Shown here: piece after piece, positions 40,781 to 51,977 of the stretch
How positions within the stretch are numbered: the first letter of the stretch is position 1
Layout: each line of letters starts with the position of its first letter
Source: Desulfobulbaceae bacterium
GTDB taxonomy: Bacteria > Desulfobacterota > Desulfobulbia > Desulfobulbales > Desulfobulbaceae
Assembly: GCA_011389815.1 (NCBI GenBank)
Contig: JAABTP010000002.1
Span: forward strand, 1-64,000
DNA: 64,000 nt
Reading direction: 5' to 3'
The notes under the pieces: generated by a model
What the model was told of the DNA's origin: nothing
Databases searched by the model: none
What the model saw: only the letters and a program-made list of their open reading frames with translations
Position numbers and translations under genes: made by a program

Positions 40781-41254
40781 ATGCCGAGAAAGAAGTTGCA
40801 AAGCAAGCGTGCTGTTGAAGCTGATCCGAAATATAATTCTGTTTTGGTGTCCAGGTTTACAAATGGCCTGATGCTGAATGGGAAAAAGACTTTAGCCCGC
40901 CGTATGTTTTATGATGCGATGGCTATTGTAGAGGAGAAGCTTTCCGAGGAAGAACCTTTGGCTGTTTTCGAGGCAGCTATGGAAAATGTTCGTCCCAGAG
41001 TTGAGGTGAAGAGTCGTCGGGTTGGTGGTGCAACCTATCAGGTTCCTGTTGAGGTTCGTCCTGACCGTCGTAATGCCTTGGCTATACGTTGGGTTATCGG
41101 TTTTGCGAAAAGTCGTTCCGGTCGTTCTATGGCTGATAAGCTCGCTGCTGAATTGGTTGATGCCTATAATAAGAGAGGCGCATCCGTAAAGAAGCGTGAT
41201 GATACCCATAAAATGGCTGAGGCAAATAAAGCCTTTGCTCATTATCGCTGGTAG
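40781..41254 (+). CDS. rpsG: Ribosomal protein S7 (uS7)
   Basis: S7 nucleates assembly of the 30S head. The 157-residue protein has VSRFTNGLMLNGKKTLARR, VGGATYQVPVEVRPDRRNAL and the C-terminal HKMAEANKAFAHYRW. It is 33 bases after rpsL and 57 before fusA. Confidence 0.98.
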   Translation: MPRKKLQSKRAVEADPKYNSVLVSRFTNGLMLNGKKTLARRMFYDAMAIVEEKLSEEEPLAVFEAAMENVRPRVEVKSRRVGGATYQVPVEVRPDRRNALAIRWVIGFAKSRSGRSMADKLAAELVDAYNKRGASVKKRDDTHKMAEANKAFAHYRW

Positions 41255-41311
41255 CGTCTGTTTCTCTTTTGGCTGAGTAGGTAAGCTAAGAAAAAACATG
41301 TAGGGTGACCA

Positions 41312-43390
41312 GTGGCTGATAGTGGCGCGTTATCCCGTGTGCGTAATATTGGGGTAATGGCCCATATAGACGCGGGAAAGACAACAACAACAGAGCGGAT
41401 CCTTTATTATTCGGGTCGCTCTCATAAAATAGGCGAAGTTCATAATGGCACAGCTGTTATGGACTGGATGGAGCAGGAACAGGAGCGCGGAATAACTATT
41501 ACGTCCGCTGCTACAACCTGCAAGTGGGCTGGCTGTCGGGTTAATATTGTAGATACTCCAGGTCATGTCGATTTTACCGTAGAAGTTGAGCGGTGCCTGC
41601 GAGTGCTGGACGGTGTAGTGGCTGTGTTTTGTGCGGTTGGTGGTGTTGAACCCCAATCGGAAACGGTTTGGCGGCAAGCAGATCGTTATAGTATACCACG
41701 CATCGCTTTTATAAATAAAATGGACCGTGTTGGCGCAGATTTTGACAAGGTGGTTGCAGAGATAGAAGAGTCTCTAGCAGCTGATCCTGTTGTTCTTGCC
41801 CTGCCATACGGTAGTGAAGAGACTTTTTCTGGGACTATCGACCTTATAGAGCAGAAGCTTTATCGGTATAATGAAGATGACAAAGGTGGAACAGTTCATG
41901 AAGAAGAGATTCCTGATGATATAAGAAGCACATCTTCGGCCGCCCGTATGAGGCTCCTCGAGAAGTTGGCCGACTTCGATGAGGGGATCATGGAAAAATA
42001 TCTGGATGAGCAAGAGATCTCTCCCGGTGAGATTCGCAAGGCGTTGCGAGATGCAGTGATCGCCTTGCAATTGGTTCCAGTGCTATGTGGCTCTGCCTTC
42101 AAGAATAAAGGCATACAGCCATTGCTTGATGCAGTTGTCTGGTACCTGCCCTCACCCGTAGATGTCCCCCAGGTTGAGGGGGAGGACAAGAACGGTGCGC
42201 CGCTTGTCCGCAAACTGGAGCGGAGTGAAAAATTTTGTGGCTTGGTTTTTAAGCTGCAATCAGACCCTTTTATTGGCAATCTAGCTTTCATCAGAGTCTA
42301 TTCTGGTGAGCTGAAGGTCGGTGATAAGGTCTTTAATCCGTTGAAGCGGAAACAAGAAAAGATCGCAAAATTAATTAAGCTTCATGCCAATAAGCGTGAA
42401 GAGGTTCAAGTGATTGGTGCCGGTGATATTGGTGCTGTTGTTGGGTTGAAATTCACGATGACAGGTGATACCCTTTGTTCGGCTGGCGACTATATCGTTT
42501 TGGATACCATGGAATTTCCTGAGCCGGTTATTGGCGTTGCTATTGAAGCACGTAGTAAGGCTGATGAAGCCAAGCTAGCTGAAAGTCTTGAGAAGATAGC
42601 CTGTGAAGATCCCAGCTTTCGCATAACCCTGAATGAAGATACGGGTCAGCAGATTATTTCTGGAATGGGTGAACTTCATTTAGAAATAATTGTTGATCGC
42701 TTGATCAAAGAGTTTAAGGTTTCCGCCAATGTGGGAACCCCACAGGTTGCCTATAAAGAGACAATTACTTGCGAGGCTTCAGGGGAAGGTCGTTTTGAGA
42801 CCCAAGGCGGAGCAAAAGAACAGTACGGAGATGTTATTCTTGCGTTAAAACCATCAGAACGGGGATCCGGTTTGCAGTTCATCAGTTGCGTTGATGAGAG
42901 ACAGATTCCAAAAGAGTTTCTTGCAGCCGTTGAAAAAGGCGTTCGTGATTCCTTTGATTCCGGCCCATTGATTGGCTACCCTCTTACTGATGTGGAGGTA
43001 CAGCTTGTTGATGGTTCCTATGATGAGGAGAACTCTACAGAGATGGCCTTTGGGGTTGCGGCTACCTTGGCATGCAGAGAAGCAGTAGCAAAGGCAGAGC
43101 CAGTTCTTCTTGAGCCTGTTATGGCTGTTGAAGTAGTGACCCCGGATGAGAATCTGGGCGATGTAATTAATGATTTAAACAAAAAAGGTGCTCAGGTTGA
43201 TGGGGTTGCAGCGGAAAGAAACGTACAGGTAGTGAAAGCAAGTGTGCCGCTTTGTAAGATGTTCGGTTATTCAACAAGTCTACGCTCAGCAACACAGGGA
43301 AGAGCAACCTTCAGTATGCAGTTTAAGGCATTTTCAGAGGTTCCGGCAAAACAGGCCGAGGCCATTATACATAAGATTCGAGGCGTTTGA
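41312..43390 (+). CDS. fusA: Elongation factor G
   Basis: EF-G drives translocation. The 692-residue protein starts with GTG (AGGGTGACCA upstream). The GTPase motifs are [24 protein letters not shown] and [10 protein letters not shown]; domains II to V follow with [14 protein letters not shown]. It is followed after 23 bases by the second tuf. Confidence 0.98.
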   Translation: MADSGALSRVRNIGVMAHIDAGKTTTTERILYYSGRSHKIGEVHNGTAVMDWMEQEQERGITITSAATTCKWAGCRVNIVDTPGHVDFTVEVERCLRVLDGVVAVFCAVGGVEPQSETVWRQADRYSIPRIAFINKMDRVGADFDKVVAEIEESLAADPVVLALPYGSEETFSGTIDLIEQKLYRYNEDDKGGTVHEEEIPDDIRSTSSAARMRLLEKLADFDEGIMEKYLDEQEISPGEIRKALRDAVIALQLVPVLCGSAFKNKGIQPLLDAVVWYLPSPVDVPQVEGEDKNGAPLVRKLERSEKFCGLVFKLQSDPFIGNLAFIRVYSGELKVGDKVFNPLKRKQEKIAKLIKLHANKREEVQVIGAGDIGAVVGLKFTMTGDTLCSAGDYIVLDTMEFPEPVIGVAIEARSKADEAKLAESLEKIACEDPSFRITLNEDTGQQIISGMGELHLEIIVDRLIKEFKVSANVGTPQVAYKETITCEASGEGRFETQGGAKEQYGDVILALKPSERGSGLQFISCVDERQIPKEFLAAVEKGVRDSFDSGPLIGYPLTDVEVQLVDGSYDEENSTEMAFGVAATLACREAVAKAEPVLLEPVMAVEVVTPDENLGDVINDLNKKGAQVDGVAAERNVQVVKASVPLCKMFGYSTSLRSATQGRATFSMQFKAFSEVPAKQAEAIIHKIRGV

Positions 43391-43413
43391 TTTAAGAGCA
43401 AGAGGTAAGGCAG

Positions 43414-44604
43414 ATGGCTAAAGAGAAGTTTGAGCGGACGAAGCCGCATGTCAATGTTGGAACCATTGGTCATGTTGATCATGGTAAGACTACCCTGACA
43501 GCGGCTATCACACGAGTGCTGGCAACCAAAGGGCAGGCTGATTTTACAGATTTTAGTGCTATTGATAAGGCACCGGAAGAAAAAGAGCGTGGAATAACCA
43601 TTGCAACCGCTCATGTTGAATATGAGAGCACAGGGCGTCATTATGCCCATGTAGATTGTCCTGGTCATGCCGATTATATCAAGAACATGATTACCGGTGC
43701 TGCTCAGATGGACGGCGCAATTCTTGTTGTAGCTGCTACTGATGGTCCTATGCCGCAGACTCGTGAGCATATCCTGCTGGCGCGTCAGGTAGGTGTTCCG
43801 GCTATTGTAGTTTTTCTGAATAAATGCGATCAGGTTGATGATGAAGAGTTGATTGAGTTGGTTGAGATGGAGCTTCGTGAGTTGCTTGATAACTATGAGT
43901 TTTCTGGTGACGATACCCCGATTATTCAAGGTTCTGCGCTGGAGGCTCTGGAGCACCCTGAAGATGAAGGAAAGGCCAAGTGTATCTGGGATCTGATTGA
44001 AGCTGTTGATACCTGGATTCCGCAGCCTGAGCGTGATGTTGATAAGCCCTTTCTGATGCCGGTTGAGGATGTGTTCTCTATCTCCGGTCGTGGTACTGTT
44101 GCAACCGGTCGTGTGGAGAGTGGTATAGTTAAGGTGGGTGATGAGATAGAAATCGTCGGTATTCGCGAAACACAGAAGACCACCATTACCGGGGTTGAGA
44201 TGTTTCGTAAGCTTCTTGATGAGGGACAGGCTGGCGATAACATCGGAGCTTTGCTGCGCGGAACCAAGCGTGAAGAGATCATTCGTGGACAGGTATTGGC
44301 AAAGCCAGGTTCTATCACCCCGCATAAGAAGTTTAAAGCAGAGTGCTATATTCTGACCAAGGAAGAGGGTGGGCGTCATACCCCGTTTTTTAACGGTTAT
44401 CGGCCCCAGTTTTATTTCCGTACCACTGACGTAACAGGCGTTTGTACGCTTGAAGAAGGTGTGGAGATGGTTATGCCTGGCGATAATATTCATATCACGG
44501 GAGAATTGATAACGCCTATAGCTATGCAGGAAGGACTTCGTTTCGCTATCCGTGAAGGCGGTCGTACAGTAGGTGCTGGCGTGATCAGCGAAATTATTGA
44601 GTAA
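43414..44604 (+). CDS. tuf: Elongation factor Tu (copy 2, str operon)
   Basis: This 396-residue protein is identical to the copy at 26726-27916. It sits after fusA and before rpsJ, the classic tufA position. The first silent difference from copy 1 in the 3' part is at 44514, and several more follow. The stretch 43420-44513 appears identical to the other copy, as expected from gene conversion. Confidence 0.98.
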   Translation: MAKEKFERTKPHVNVGTIGHVDHGKTTLTAAITRVLATKGQADFTDFSAIDKAPEEKERGITIATAHVEYESTGRHYAHVDCPGHADYIKNMITGAAQMDGAILVVAATDGPMPQTREHILLARQVGVPAIVVFLNKCDQVDDEELIELVEMELRELLDNYEFSGDDTPIIQGSALEALEHPEDEGKAKCIWDLIEAVDTWIPQPERDVDKPFLMPVEDVFSISGRGTVATGRVESGIVKVGDEIEIVGIRETQKTTITGVEMFRKLLDEGQAGDNIGALLRGTKREEIIRGQVLAKPGSITPHKKFKAECYILTKEEGGRHTPFFNGYRPQFYFRTTDVTGVCTLEEGVEMVMPGDNIHITGELITPIAMQEGLRFAIREGGRTVGAGVISEIIE

Positions 44605-44613
44605 GAGGAAAAC

Positions 44614-44928
44614 ATGATCCCCACAGATAAAATTCGCATCAGGCTGAAAGGGTATGATTATAAGTTACTTGATCAGTCAACTCGTGAAATAGTAGAAACA
44701 GCCAGAAGAACCGGTGCAACAGTTGCCGGTCCGATTCCGTTACCTACAAGTATCAATAAGTATACAGTATTACGATCACCACATGTGGACAAGAAGTCAC
44801 GTGAGCAGTTTGAGATGCGAACTCACCGGCGGTTGCTTGATATTCTTGAGCCGACCCAGCAGACAATAGATTCATTAATGAAGCTTCAGCTGTCAGCCGG
44901 TGTTGATGTGGAGATCAAGCTGCCGTAG
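44614..44928 (+). CDS. rpsJ: Ribosomal protein S10 (uS10)
   Basis: The 104-residue protein is the first of the S10 operon and also acts as NusE in antitermination. It has [20 protein letters not shown], the loop VAGPIPLPT and [18 protein letters not shown]. It follows tuf after 9 bases, so S10 genes are probably read together with the str operon. Confidence 0.98.
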   Translation: MIPTDKIRIRLKGYDYKLLDQSTREIVETARRTGATVAGPIPLPTSINKYTVLRSPHVDKKSREQFEMRTHRRLLDILEPTQQTIDSLMKLQLSAGVDVEIKLP

Positions 44929-45004
44929 CCACTCTTTGTTACAACGTGCCAAAGATCAGATCAGCGTGAATCGCTTTGAATAGAGTTAGCATACAGGTAA
45001 ACAA

Positions 45005-45637
45005 ATGCCGAATACAAATGGAATACTGGGGCGGAAAGTTGGAATGACCCGAGTCTATAATGAAATGGGACGGTCAATTTCTGTTACCGTGATAGAAGCT
45101 GGCCCCTGTAAGGTATTGCAGAAAAAAACTGTGGGTAAGGAAGGCTATAATGCCATCCAAGTCGGTTTTTTGGAGAAAAAAGAGTCCAGATTGAACAAAC
45201 CCGAAGCCGGACATTTTAAGCGATCAGGTGGAGCCGGGTACTATCACATCCGGGAATTTCGCGTAACTGAGCCGGACACCTATGAGATCGGTCAGGAGAT
45301 CACTTTGGCTGAGGTTGTAAAGATAGGAGATCGTATCAATATTACCGGGAAGACAAAAGGGCGTGGCTATCAGGGTGTTATGAAACGATACGGCTTCGGA
45401 GGTGGTAAAGCCTCTCATGGTTCTGGTTTTTCTAGGGCTCCTGGTTCAATTGGTTGTAGTGCATATCCTGGACGCGTGCTCAAGGGAAAGAAGCTGCCGG
45501 GACACATGGGGACTGATAAAAAAACAGTAAAAAACCTGACAGTAGTTGATGTTCGTGAAGATGAGAACATCCTGCTGGTTCAAGGTGCGGTCCCCGGCGC
45601 TAAAAACGGTTTGGTCAGCATTTATACCAAGGCCTAA
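45005..45637 (+). CDS. rplC: Ribosomal protein L3 (uL3)
   Basis: The 210-residue protein begins MPNTNGILGRKVGMTRVYNE and has the long loop around FGGGKASHGSGFSRAPGSIG that reaches toward the peptidyl-transferase centre, then KKLPGHMGTDKKTVKNLTVV. It nucleates 50S assembly. Confidence 0.98.
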   Translation: MPNTNGILGRKVGMTRVYNEMGRSISVTVIEAGPCKVLQKKTVGKEGYNAIQVGFLEKKESRLNKPEAGHFKRSGGAGYYHIREFRVTEPDTYEIGQEITLAEVVKIGDRINITGKTKGRGYQGVMKRYGFGGGKASHGSGFSRAPGSIGCSAYPGRVLKGKKLPGHMGTDKKTVKNLTVVDVREDENILLVQGAVPGAKNGLVSIYTKA

Positions 45638-45666
45638 GTGCTTAAGGTGTCTGCAAGGAGATACTC

Positions 45667-46290
45667 ATGTCAGTTTGTGATGTAGTGAATACCTCGGCTG
45701 AAAAGGTCGCGGAAATTGAAGTAAACGATAATTTGTTCGGTGTCGAGGTCGATACAGGAATACTCCATGAGGTAGTCTGTATGCAGCGTGCCAATAGACG
45801 CCGGGGAACCGCCTCGACAAAGACCAGAGGAGAAGTTCGCGGTGGTGGTGCCAAGCCGTGGCGACAGAAAGGTACAGGCAGGGCCAGGGCAGGAAGTAAT
45901 AATTCTCCGATATGGCGTGGAGGTGGAACCACCTTTGGTCCTAAGCCGAGAGATTACAAATACTCATTGCCGAAAAAGGTTCGTCGATTAGCTCTCAGGA
46001 TGGCTCTTTCTGCCCGTATGGGTGAAGGTAATGTGGTTATCCTTGATAAGTTTGCAATGGATGCACCCAAAACGAAGAAATTCGTCAATGTCATGAAAAA
46101 CTTTGATTTTGACCAATGTCTTATTGTGACTGATGACGAGAGTCAAAATCTTCAGCTTTCTGTACGCAATGCAGTGGGGTATAAGACCTTACCTGTTGCC
46201 GGACTGAATGTGTATGATATTTTAAAATATCCGAAATTGATGGTAATCCAGTCAAGTCTGGAACAGCTTGAAACGAGGCTGATGGTATGA
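45667..46290 (+). CDS. rplD: Ribosomal protein L4 (uL4)
   Basis: The 207-residue protein has the conserved exit-tunnel loop region TRGEVRGGGAKPWRQKGTGR followed by ARAGSNNSPIWRGGGTTFGP. L4 represses its own operon in E. coli; whether that holds here cannot be seen. The end overlaps rplW by four bases (ATGA). Confidence 0.98.
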   Translation: MSVCDVVNTSAEKVAEIEVNDNLFGVEVDTGILHEVVCMQRANRRRGTASTKTRGEVRGGGAKPWRQKGTGRARAGSNNSPIWRGGGTTFGPKPRDYKYSLPKKVRRLALRMALSARMGEGNVVILDKFAMDAPKTKKFVNVMKNFDFDQCLIVTDDESQNLQLSVRNAVGYKTLPVAGLNVYDILKYPKLMVIQSSLEQLETRLMV

Positions 46291-46577
46291 AAGAACTCCA
46301 TAGTATAGTGAAGAGCCCTTGTTTGACCGAAAAATCCAGTCGTCTGCAGGAAGATGACGGAACAATTGTTGTCAAAGTTGATCCAAGAGCAAATAAAATA
46401 GAGATTGGTCAGGCAATTGAGCAATTATTTGATGTGAAAGTAGCTGCTGTCAGAACCTCTATGGTGCGCGGTAAGAAAAAAAGGGTTGGGCTGAAATCTG
46501 TCGGAAGAACCAGTGACTGGAAAAAGGCTTACATCACTTTGTCTGAAGGTGAAATTGATTTTCTTGCTGAGCTGTAG
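46287..46577 (+). CDS. rplW: Ribosomal protein L23 (uL23)
   Basis: The 96-residue protein has KSPCLTEKSSRLQ at the N-terminus, KVDPRANKIEIGQAIEQLF and VRGKKKRVG. L23 lies at the tunnel exit and docks SRP and trigger factor. It is translationally coupled to rplD. Confidence 0.97.
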   Translation: MKELHSIVKSPCLTEKSSRLQEDDGTIVVKVDPRANKIEIGQAIEQLFDVKVAAVRTSMVRGKKKRVGLKSVGRTSDWKKAYITLSEGEIDFLAEL

Positions 46578-46641
46578 GTAGACCGAATCCTTTTTATTTT
46601 GGACGAGTAAGACTGTAAAGCTTTAGATAACGGAAGGAAAA

Positions 46642-47478
46642 ATGGCAATTAAGACCCATAAACCGACATCACCGGGCAAAAGACATCATGTATCGATTCT
46701 GCAGTCCGATCTCTCTGATAAAGGACCGGAAAAAAGCCTTCTTGCGCCTTTGAAAAAATCCGGTGGTAGAAATAACTATGGAAGGATCACCTCAAGGCAT
46801 AGAGGCGGCGGCTGTAAGCGCCGGTACCGCATCATTGATTGGAAACGCAATAAGACTGATATAGCGGCCAAGGTTACAACAATTGAATACGATCCGAATA
46901 GATCTGCAAATATTGCACTTTTAACCTATACGGACGGTGAAAAGTCGTATATATTGGCTCCAGCCGGAATTCAGGTTGGTGATCTTTTGATGGCAGGCAG
47001 TGAAGCGGACATCAAGCCGGGTAACTACATGCCAATGAGTAGCATCCCTTTGGGTACCATTATTCATAATGTCGAGATGAAAATCGGCAAAGGTGCGCAG
47101 ATGGTTCGCTCTGCCGGGGCCGCAGCACAGCTCATGGCAAAAGAAGGTGATTATGTTCTTGTGAAACTGCCTTCAGGTGAAGTTCGTAAATTTAACAAGC
47201 AATGTCGAGCCTGCATCGGTGCTGTAGGAAACTCAGAGCACGGAAGCCAGAAACTCGGTAAAGCTGGACGTTCCCGGTGGAAAGGACGGCGGCCTTCAGT
47301 TCGCGGCGTGGCAATGAATCCCATTGATCATCCTATGGGAGGTGGTGAAGGAAAGAGTTCTGGTGGACGACATCCATGTACCCCTTGGGGGATGCCGACC
47401 AAGGGCTTTAAGACTCGGAAGCGTAAAGGTTCTGATCGCGATATCGTGACCAAGCGCAACGTAACCAAGCGCAAGTAA
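46642..47478 (+). CDS. rplB: Ribosomal protein L2 (uL2)
   Basis: The 278-residue protein begins [15 protein letters not shown] and carries [19 protein letters not shown] and the C-terminal [18 protein letters not shown] with the conserved His close to the peptidyl-transferase centre. GGAAGG precedes the ATG. Confidence 0.98.
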   Translation: MAIKTHKPTSPGKRHHVSILQSDLSDKGPEKSLLAPLKKSGGRNNYGRITSRHRGGGCKRRYRIIDWKRNKTDIAAKVTTIEYDPNRSANIALLTYTDGEKSYILAPAGIQVGDLLMAGSEADIKPGNYMPMSSIPLGTIIHNVEMKIGKGAQMVRSAGAAAQLMAKEGDYVLVKLPSGEVRKFNKQCRACIGAVGNSEHGSQKLGKAGRSRWKGRRPSVRGVAMNPIDHPMGGGEGKSSGGRHPCTPWGMPTKGFKTRKRKGSDRDIVTKRNVTKRK

Positions 47479-47495
47479 ATCAGGAGAATTTTACA

Positions 47496-47771
47496 ATGCC
47501 ACGTTCAATTAAAAAAGGTCCTTTTATTGATGAGCACCTGTTGAAAAAGGTGGAACAGACCCAGGAGTCCGGGTCTCGTAAAGTCATTAAAACATGGTCC
47601 AGACGCTCAGACATCATTCCAGATATGGTGGGGCTTACCTTTGCTGTTCATAATGGCAAGAAATTTATTCCGGTGTATGTTTCGGAGAATATGGTCGGCC
47701 ATAAGCTCGGCGAGTTTTCTCCTACCAGAACCTATTACGGTCATGCAGCAGACAGAAAAGGCAAGCGATAG
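47496..47771 (+). CDS. rpsS: Ribosomal protein S19 (uS19)
   Basis: The 91-residue protein has [39 protein letters not shown] and [20 protein letters not shown], all typical. The gap to rplV is unusually long at 140 bases and holds two hairpins. Confidence 0.98.
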   Translation: MPRSIKKGPFIDEHLLKKVEQTQESGSRKVIKTWSRRSDIIPDMVGLTFAVHNGKKFIPVYVSENMVGHKLGEFSPTRTYYGHAADRKGKR

Positions 47772-47808
47772 AAGCAGCTTGTAATTATCTGCTCCGAATA
47801 ACACCTAT

Positions 47809-47884
47809 CCTCCTCTTGAGGGGAGGGGTAAATAAACATGAAAGTTGAGTCGGGCAACTCTGAGGAGTTACCCGTTGCTTTCAT
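47809..47884 (+). promoter_or_regulatory. Two hairpins with a mini-ORF between rpsS and rplV
   Basis: The first hairpin is CCTCCTC-ttga-GGGGAGG (47809-47826, one wobble). The second (47838-47884) pairs ATGAAAG with CTTTCAT and, inside, GGG-c-AACTC with GAGTT-a-CCC. A 16-codon frame starts with the ATG of that stem and ends at 47888. These genes are normally nearly adjacent, so this is an insertion or a local control element. Confidence 0.55.
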
Positions 47885-47911
47885 TTGACGATTACGATCA
47901 GGAGTCAGACG

Positions 47912-48244
47912 ATGGAAACGAAAGCCGTCGCTAAATATATACGAATATCTCCGCAAAAGGCGAGGCTTGTTGCTGATGTTGTGCGGGGCAAAGATGTTGA
48001 TACTGCGCTCACCACCCTGCGGTTTATGCCGAAAAAGGCAGCAAGAATTATCAGTAAGGTGCTGGGATCCGCAGTTGCGAATGCTGAGCAGGCTGAAACC
48101 ATTGATGTGGATACCCTCTATATAAAAGAGATTCAGATCAATGGGGGACCGATGCTGAAAAGGTTTCGACCCCGTGCTATGGGAAGGGCCACCAGAATAT
48201 TGAAACGGACCAGCCACATTACGGTGGTTGTTGATGAGGCCTAA
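47912..48244 (+). CDS. rplV: Ribosomal protein L22 (uL22)
   Basis: From the ATG at 47912 ([20 protein letters not shown]) there are 110 residues, the usual length; the open frame extends further back into the hairpin. The tunnel-loop region is [27 protein letters not shown] lies upstream. Confidence 0.97.
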   Translation: METKAVAKYIRISPQKARLVADVVRGKDVDTALTTLRFMPKKAARIISKVLGSAVANAEQAETIDVDTLYIKEIQINGGPMLKRFRPRAMGRATRILKRTSHITVVVDEA

Positions 48245-48300
48245 TTTAGGGCCGCTCTTGAGTCTTTGAGATTAACTGTATAGGGAAACGGAGGGATACC

Positions 48301-48948
48301 TTGGGACAGAAAGTCAATCCCATAGGACTGCGGCTCAACATTACCAGAACATGGGATTCGATCTGGTACGCTGATAAAGAATATGCCGCCAACCTGTATC
48401 AGGATCAACAGATACGGAAGTATCTGAAGAAAAAATTGTACCATGCTGGAATTGCACGTATTGTTATTGAGCGTACCGGTGAAAAGGTACGGGTGAAGTT
48501 GCATACAGCACGTCCGGGTATAGTTATTGGTAAGAAAGGGGCTGAGATTGAAAATCTAAAGTGCGACCTTGAGCAGAAGTTTGGCCGGGAGTGCATGGTT
48601 GACATTCAGGAAGTACGCCGCCCTGAAGCTGATGCACAGCTTGTTGCTGAAAGCATTGCTACCCAGTTGGAGCGCCGTATTGCCTTTCGAAGGGCTATGA
48701 AGAAGTCTATAAGCTCAGCCCTTCGTTTTGGAGTAAAAGGAATCAAAATTTCTTGCGCTGGTCGTCTTGGCGGAGCTGAAATGTCCAGAACAGAGTGGTT
48801 TAAAGAAGGGCGTGTGCCCTTGCACACACTTCGTGCGGATATTGATTACGGTACTGCTGAAGCCAGTACAACGTATGGAATAATCGGTGTAAAAGTGTGG
48901 ATCTTTAAAGGCGAAGTATTAGCAGAGAGTGAAATATCTCAGGACTAA
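48301..48948 (+). CDS. rpsC: Ribosomal protein S3 (uS3)
   Basis: The protein has 215 residues and starts with TTG after CGGAGGG. Features are [20 protein letters not shown], the KH motif [13 protein letters not shown] and [21 protein letters not shown]3 is at the mRNA entry with helicase activity. Confidence 0.98.
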   Translation: MGQKVNPIGLRLNITRTWDSIWYADKEYAANLYQDQQIRKYLKKKLYHAGIARIVIERTGEKVRVKLHTARPGIVIGKKGAEIENLKCDLEQKFGRECMVDIQEVRRPEADAQLVAESIATQLERRIAFRRAMKKSISSALRFGVKGIKISCAGRLGGAEMSRTEWFKEGRVPLHTLRADIDYGTAEASTTYGIIGVKVWIFKGEVLAESEISQD

Positions 48949-48984
48949 TCAGTGCAGAGATAATATCGAACAGGTGTTATAAAA

Positions 48985-49401
48985 ATGTTAAGTCCACGCA
49001 AGGTAAAACATAGAAAACAGCATAAGGGCAGAATGCGGGGAGAAGCACAGCGCGGATCTCAGATAGCATTTGGCGATTATGCGTTAAAGGCTGTAGGTTG
49101 CGGTCGCATGACTGCTCAGCAGATTGAATCCGCGCGTATTGCGATTAACCGTAAAGTTAAGCGTGGTGGTAAGATGTGGATTCGGGTTTTTCCGGCAAAA
49201 TCAATTACCAAGAAACCTGCTGAAACCCGTATGGGTAAAGGTAAAGGTTCTCCTGAGTATTGGGTATCTGTTATTCAGCCTGGAAAAATCCTTTACGAGC
49301 TGAAAGGTGTTCCTGAGAATGTTGCAAAAGAAGCTCTGATGCTGGCTGGCTATAAGCTGCCGTTTCCCACCAAGGTTATTATAAGGAGAGACAGCGTATG
49401 A
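48985..49401 (+). CDS. rplP: Ribosomal protein L16 (uL16)
   Basis: The 138-residue protein has [19 protein letters not shown] and [20 protein letters not shown] with the loop that contacts A-site tRNA. It overlaps rpmC by four bases. Confidence 0.98.
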   Translation: MLSPRKVKHRKQHKGRMRGEAQRGSQIAFGDYALKAVGCGRMTAQQIESARIAINRKVKRGGKMWIRVFPAKSITKKPAETRMGKGKGSPEYWVSVIQPGKILYELKGVPENVAKEALMLAGYKLPFPTKVIIRRDSV

Positions 49402-49589
49402 AGGCAAGTGAATTACGTCAGATGACTGGCGCGGAGCTGAACAAGAAAGAGCTTGATCTCCGTGAAGATCTCTTCAAGCTCCAGTTTCAACATAAGATCA
49501 GATCTTTGGAGAATCCAGCTCGATTGCGTCAGATTCGTAAAGATATTGCACGGGTACAGACCATCTTGACTGAACAGGCACAGGCGTAA
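49398..49589 (+). CDS. rpmC: Ribosomal protein L29 (uL29)
   Basis: A 63-residue two-helix protein, [20 protein letters not shown] ... [20 protein letters not shown], at the tunnel exit. Its ATG overlaps the rplP stop, so the two are translated together. Confidence 0.97.
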   Translation: MKASELRQMTGAELNKKELDLREDLFKLQFQHKIRSLENPARLRQIRKDIARVQTILTEQAQA

Positions 49590-49625
49590 GGGCCTGTCAG
49601 AATAATTACAGCATTGGATCATAAG

Positions 49626-49886
49626 ATGACTGAAGAGCACAGGCCTAAAAAGACACAGTTAGGTTATGTAAAAAGTAACAGCATGGATAAAACGATCGTC
49701 GTTCTTGTTGAGCGAAAGATCCGTCATAAACTGTACGGGAAATATATTCGTCGTCATGTGAAATATATGGCCCATGATGCAGTGAATGAATGTCAAGTTG
49801 GAGATACTGTACTTATAGAAGAATGCCGTCCGCTTTCAAAGAATAAGCGCTGGTTTGTTAAACAAGTTGTCCAACGCGCTGTTTAA
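49626..49886 (+). CDS. rpsQ: Ribosomal protein S17 (uS17)
   Basis: The ATG at 49626 gives 86 residues ([20 protein letters not shown]). A TTG four codons earlier is also possible; neither has a strong ribosome site. Family features are [20 protein letters not shown] and [18 protein letters not shown]. Confidence 0.96.
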   Translation: MTEEHRPKKTQLGYVKSNSMDKTIVVLVERKIRHKLYGKYIRRHVKYMAHDAVNECQVGDTVLIEECRPLSKNKRWFVKQVVQRAV

Positions 49887-49944
49887 GGGATGACAGCTTT
49901 AAGGGATCTTCTCTTTGACAGGAACGATTTAATCAGGTGATACC

Positions 49945-50313
49945 ATGATTCAGACAGAAACACTGCTGAATGTCGCAGACAACTCTGGAGCCAAGAAGGT
50001 ACTCTGTATCAGAGTGCTGGGCGGGAGTAAGCGTCGCTATGCGAGTATCGGCGATGTCATAGTAGTAACAGTAAAGGAAGCTATACCGCATGCTAAGGTC
50101 AAGAAGGGTGATGTACTTGATGCAGTTGTCGTGCGGACATCCAAGGCGATCAGCCGTCCAGAGGATACCACTGTTCGCTTTGATGATAATGCGGCAGTTT
50201 TGCTTTCAGGAAGCGGTGATCCGATAGGAACACGTATTTTCGGCCCGATTGCCCGTGAATTACGGTCACTTGGATTTATGAAGATTATATCGCTTGCACC
50301 GGAAGTACTGTAG
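49945..50313 (+). CDS. rplN: Ribosomal protein L14 (uL14)
   Basis: The 122-residue protein has [40 protein letters not shown] and [15 protein letters not shown]. Standard length and place. Confidence 0.98.
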   Translation: MIQTETLLNVADNSGAKKVLCIRVLGGSKRRYASIGDVIVVTVKEAIPHAKVKKGDVLDAVVVRTSKAISRPEDTTVRFDDNAAVLLSGSGDPIGTRIFGPIARELRSLGFMKIISLAPEVL

Positions 50314-50354
50314 AGAGACGCTTACTGATGCACATTACGACACGAGGTAGGAAG

Positions 50355-50693
50355 ATGCGGCAGGGACAGACAAGTTTACTGATAAATGACCAGGTAGAGG
50401 TAATTACTGGTAAAGATAAAGGTCGGGTTGGTAAAATACTAAAAATTGACAGAGCAGCTCATCAAGCGGTTGTTGAACGCATCAATATGATCACAAAACA
50501 TCAAAAGCCTGCTGGTGAACAGCAACCAGGCGAGATCATTAACCGTGAGGCTTCCATTCACATTTCAAATCTTATGCTTGTCTGCCCTGAATGCGCAAAA
50601 ACAGTGCGAATCGGTAAGAAGATTCTTGAGGATGGAGTGAAGGTTCGGATGTGTAAGAGCTGTGGTGCTACCCTGGAAAAATCCACGAAGTAA
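50355..50693 (+). CDS. rplX: Ribosomal protein L24 (uL24)
   Basis: The frame is open from an ATG at 50328, but the ATG at 50355 follows AGGTAGGA and gives the usual start [20 protein letters not shown]; 112 residues. The KOW motif is [16 protein letters not shown]. The C-terminus contains [10 protein letters not shown] and [10 protein letters not shown], a four-Cys zinc form. Confidence 0.95.
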   Translation: MRQGQTSLLINDQVEVITGKDKGRVGKILKIDRAAHQAVVERINMITKHQKPAGEQQPGEIINREASIHISNLMLVCPECAKTVRIGKKILEDGVKVRMCKSCGATLEKSTK

Positions 50694-50729
50694 GTAATCT
50701 GCTGCTGATTACGGAACGGAGAAAATGAT

Positions 50730-51290
50730 ATGGGGACAATGAAAGAACGGTACGAGAGTGAGTGTAAACCACAGCTCCAGGAAAAGTTCGGCTATTCAAA
50801 TGCGTTAGAAGTACCCAAGGTTGAGAAAATAGTTCTCAATATGGGATTGGGTGAAGCTGTCCAGAACCCAAAGATTGTTGAGAAAGCTGCTCATGAATTA
50901 ACATTGATTGCCGGGCAAAAGGCGGTAGTCACGAGAGCCAGAAAATCCATTGCTACCTTCAAATTACGTGAAGGAATGCCCATTGGGGCTCGTGTTACCC
51001 TGCGCCGGGAGAAAATGTACGATTTTTTGTCAAAGCTTATCAATATTGCTCTTCCACGGGTTCGGGATTTTTGCGGAATATCTCCCAAGGGATTTGATGG
51101 CAATGGTAATTACTCTATGGGTATTAAAGAGCATATCATCTTCCCAGAGGTCGATTACGATAAGATTGACAAGATCAGAGGCTTGAACATTTCTTTTGTT
51201 ACCAATGCCAAGACTGATGAAGAGGGACGTACCTTGCTGAAGACGCTGGGTATGCCGTTTAAAGAACAAAAAAGCAGCACTGACCAATAA
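50730..51290 (+). CDS. rplE: Ribosomal protein L5 (uL5)
   Basis: The 186-residue protein has [36 protein letters not shown] and the P-site loop region [20 protein letters not shown]. It binds 5S rRNA. Confidence 0.98.
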   Translation: MGTMKERYESECKPQLQEKFGYSNALEVPKVEKIVLNMGLGEAVQNPKIVEKAAHELTLIAGQKAVVTRARKSIATFKLREGMPIGARVTLRREKMYDFLSKLINIALPRVRDFCGISPKGFDGNGNYSMGIKEHIIFPEVDYDKIDKIRGLNISFVTNAKTDEEGRTLLKTLGMPFKEQKSSTDQ

Positions 51291-51316
51291 GGGTTATACA
51301 CAGCAGGGAGCATTCA

Positions 51317-51502
51317 ATGGCAAAAAAATCACTGATTGCCAAAGCGGGCCGTAAACCGAAATTTAAGGTGCGCTCATATAATCGATGTCAATTGTGCGGG
51401 CGTCCACGGGCGTACCTGAGAAAGTTTGGTTGTTGCAGACTGTGCTTTCGTAAGCTTGCGTCCGAAGGAAAGGTTACCGGTGTCACAAAATCAAGTTGGT
51501 AA
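51317..51502 (+). CDS. rpsN: Ribosomal protein S14, zinc-binding short form (uS14)
   Basis: The 61-residue protein has [20 protein letters not shown], whose two C-x2-C pairs bind zinc in the short form of S14. Position between rplE and rpsH is standard. Confidence 0.98.
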   Translation: MAKKSLIAKAGRKPKFKVRSYNRCQLCGRPRAYLRKFGCCRLCFRKLASEGKVTGVTKSSW

Positions 51503-51552
51503 TCCGGGCAATGAAATTTTCACAAACGACTATTTAACAGAGGTGTACGTAG

Positions 51553-51951
51553 ATGTCTATGAGTGATCCGTTGGCGGATTTTCTAACACGTATTAGAAAT
51601 GGTATTCAAGCCAACTTTACATCGGTTGATATCCCCTTGTCTAAGCTGAAGGTCAGAGTAGCTGATGTCCTGAAAAAAGAAGGATATATTGTTGATTATC
51701 ATGTTGATGAGCAGGGTGTGCAGGGTACCTTGACGATAGATCTAAAATACGGTCCGAATAACGAGAAGGTAATAACCGGTATTCGCAGGGCATCCAGACC
51801 AGGTCTTCGTCAATATAAAAAGAGTGATGCAATTCCTCAGGTTATAACTGGTTTGGGCATCGCAATTTTATCGACATCTCACGGAGTGATCTCTGATCGT
51901 GAAGCAAGGAAGCTGAACGTGGGTGGTGAGCTTCTCTGTGAAGTCTGGTAA
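51553..51951 (+). CDS. rpsH: Ribosomal protein S8 (uS8)
   Basis: The 132-residue protein has MSDPLADFLTRIRNGIQANF and the C-terminal STSHGVISDREARKLNVGGE. S8 represses the spc operon in E. coli through an rplE-site; I did not identify such a site. Confidence 0.98.
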   Translation: MSMSDPLADFLTRIRNGIQANFTSVDIPLSKLKVRVADVLKKEGYIVDYHVDEQGVQGTLTIDLKYGPNNEKVITGIRRASRPGLRQYKKSDAIPQVITGLGIAILSTSHGVISDREARKLNVGGELLCEVW

Positions 51952-51977
51952 CTGCTCTTTGTTCAGGAGGAACAAGT

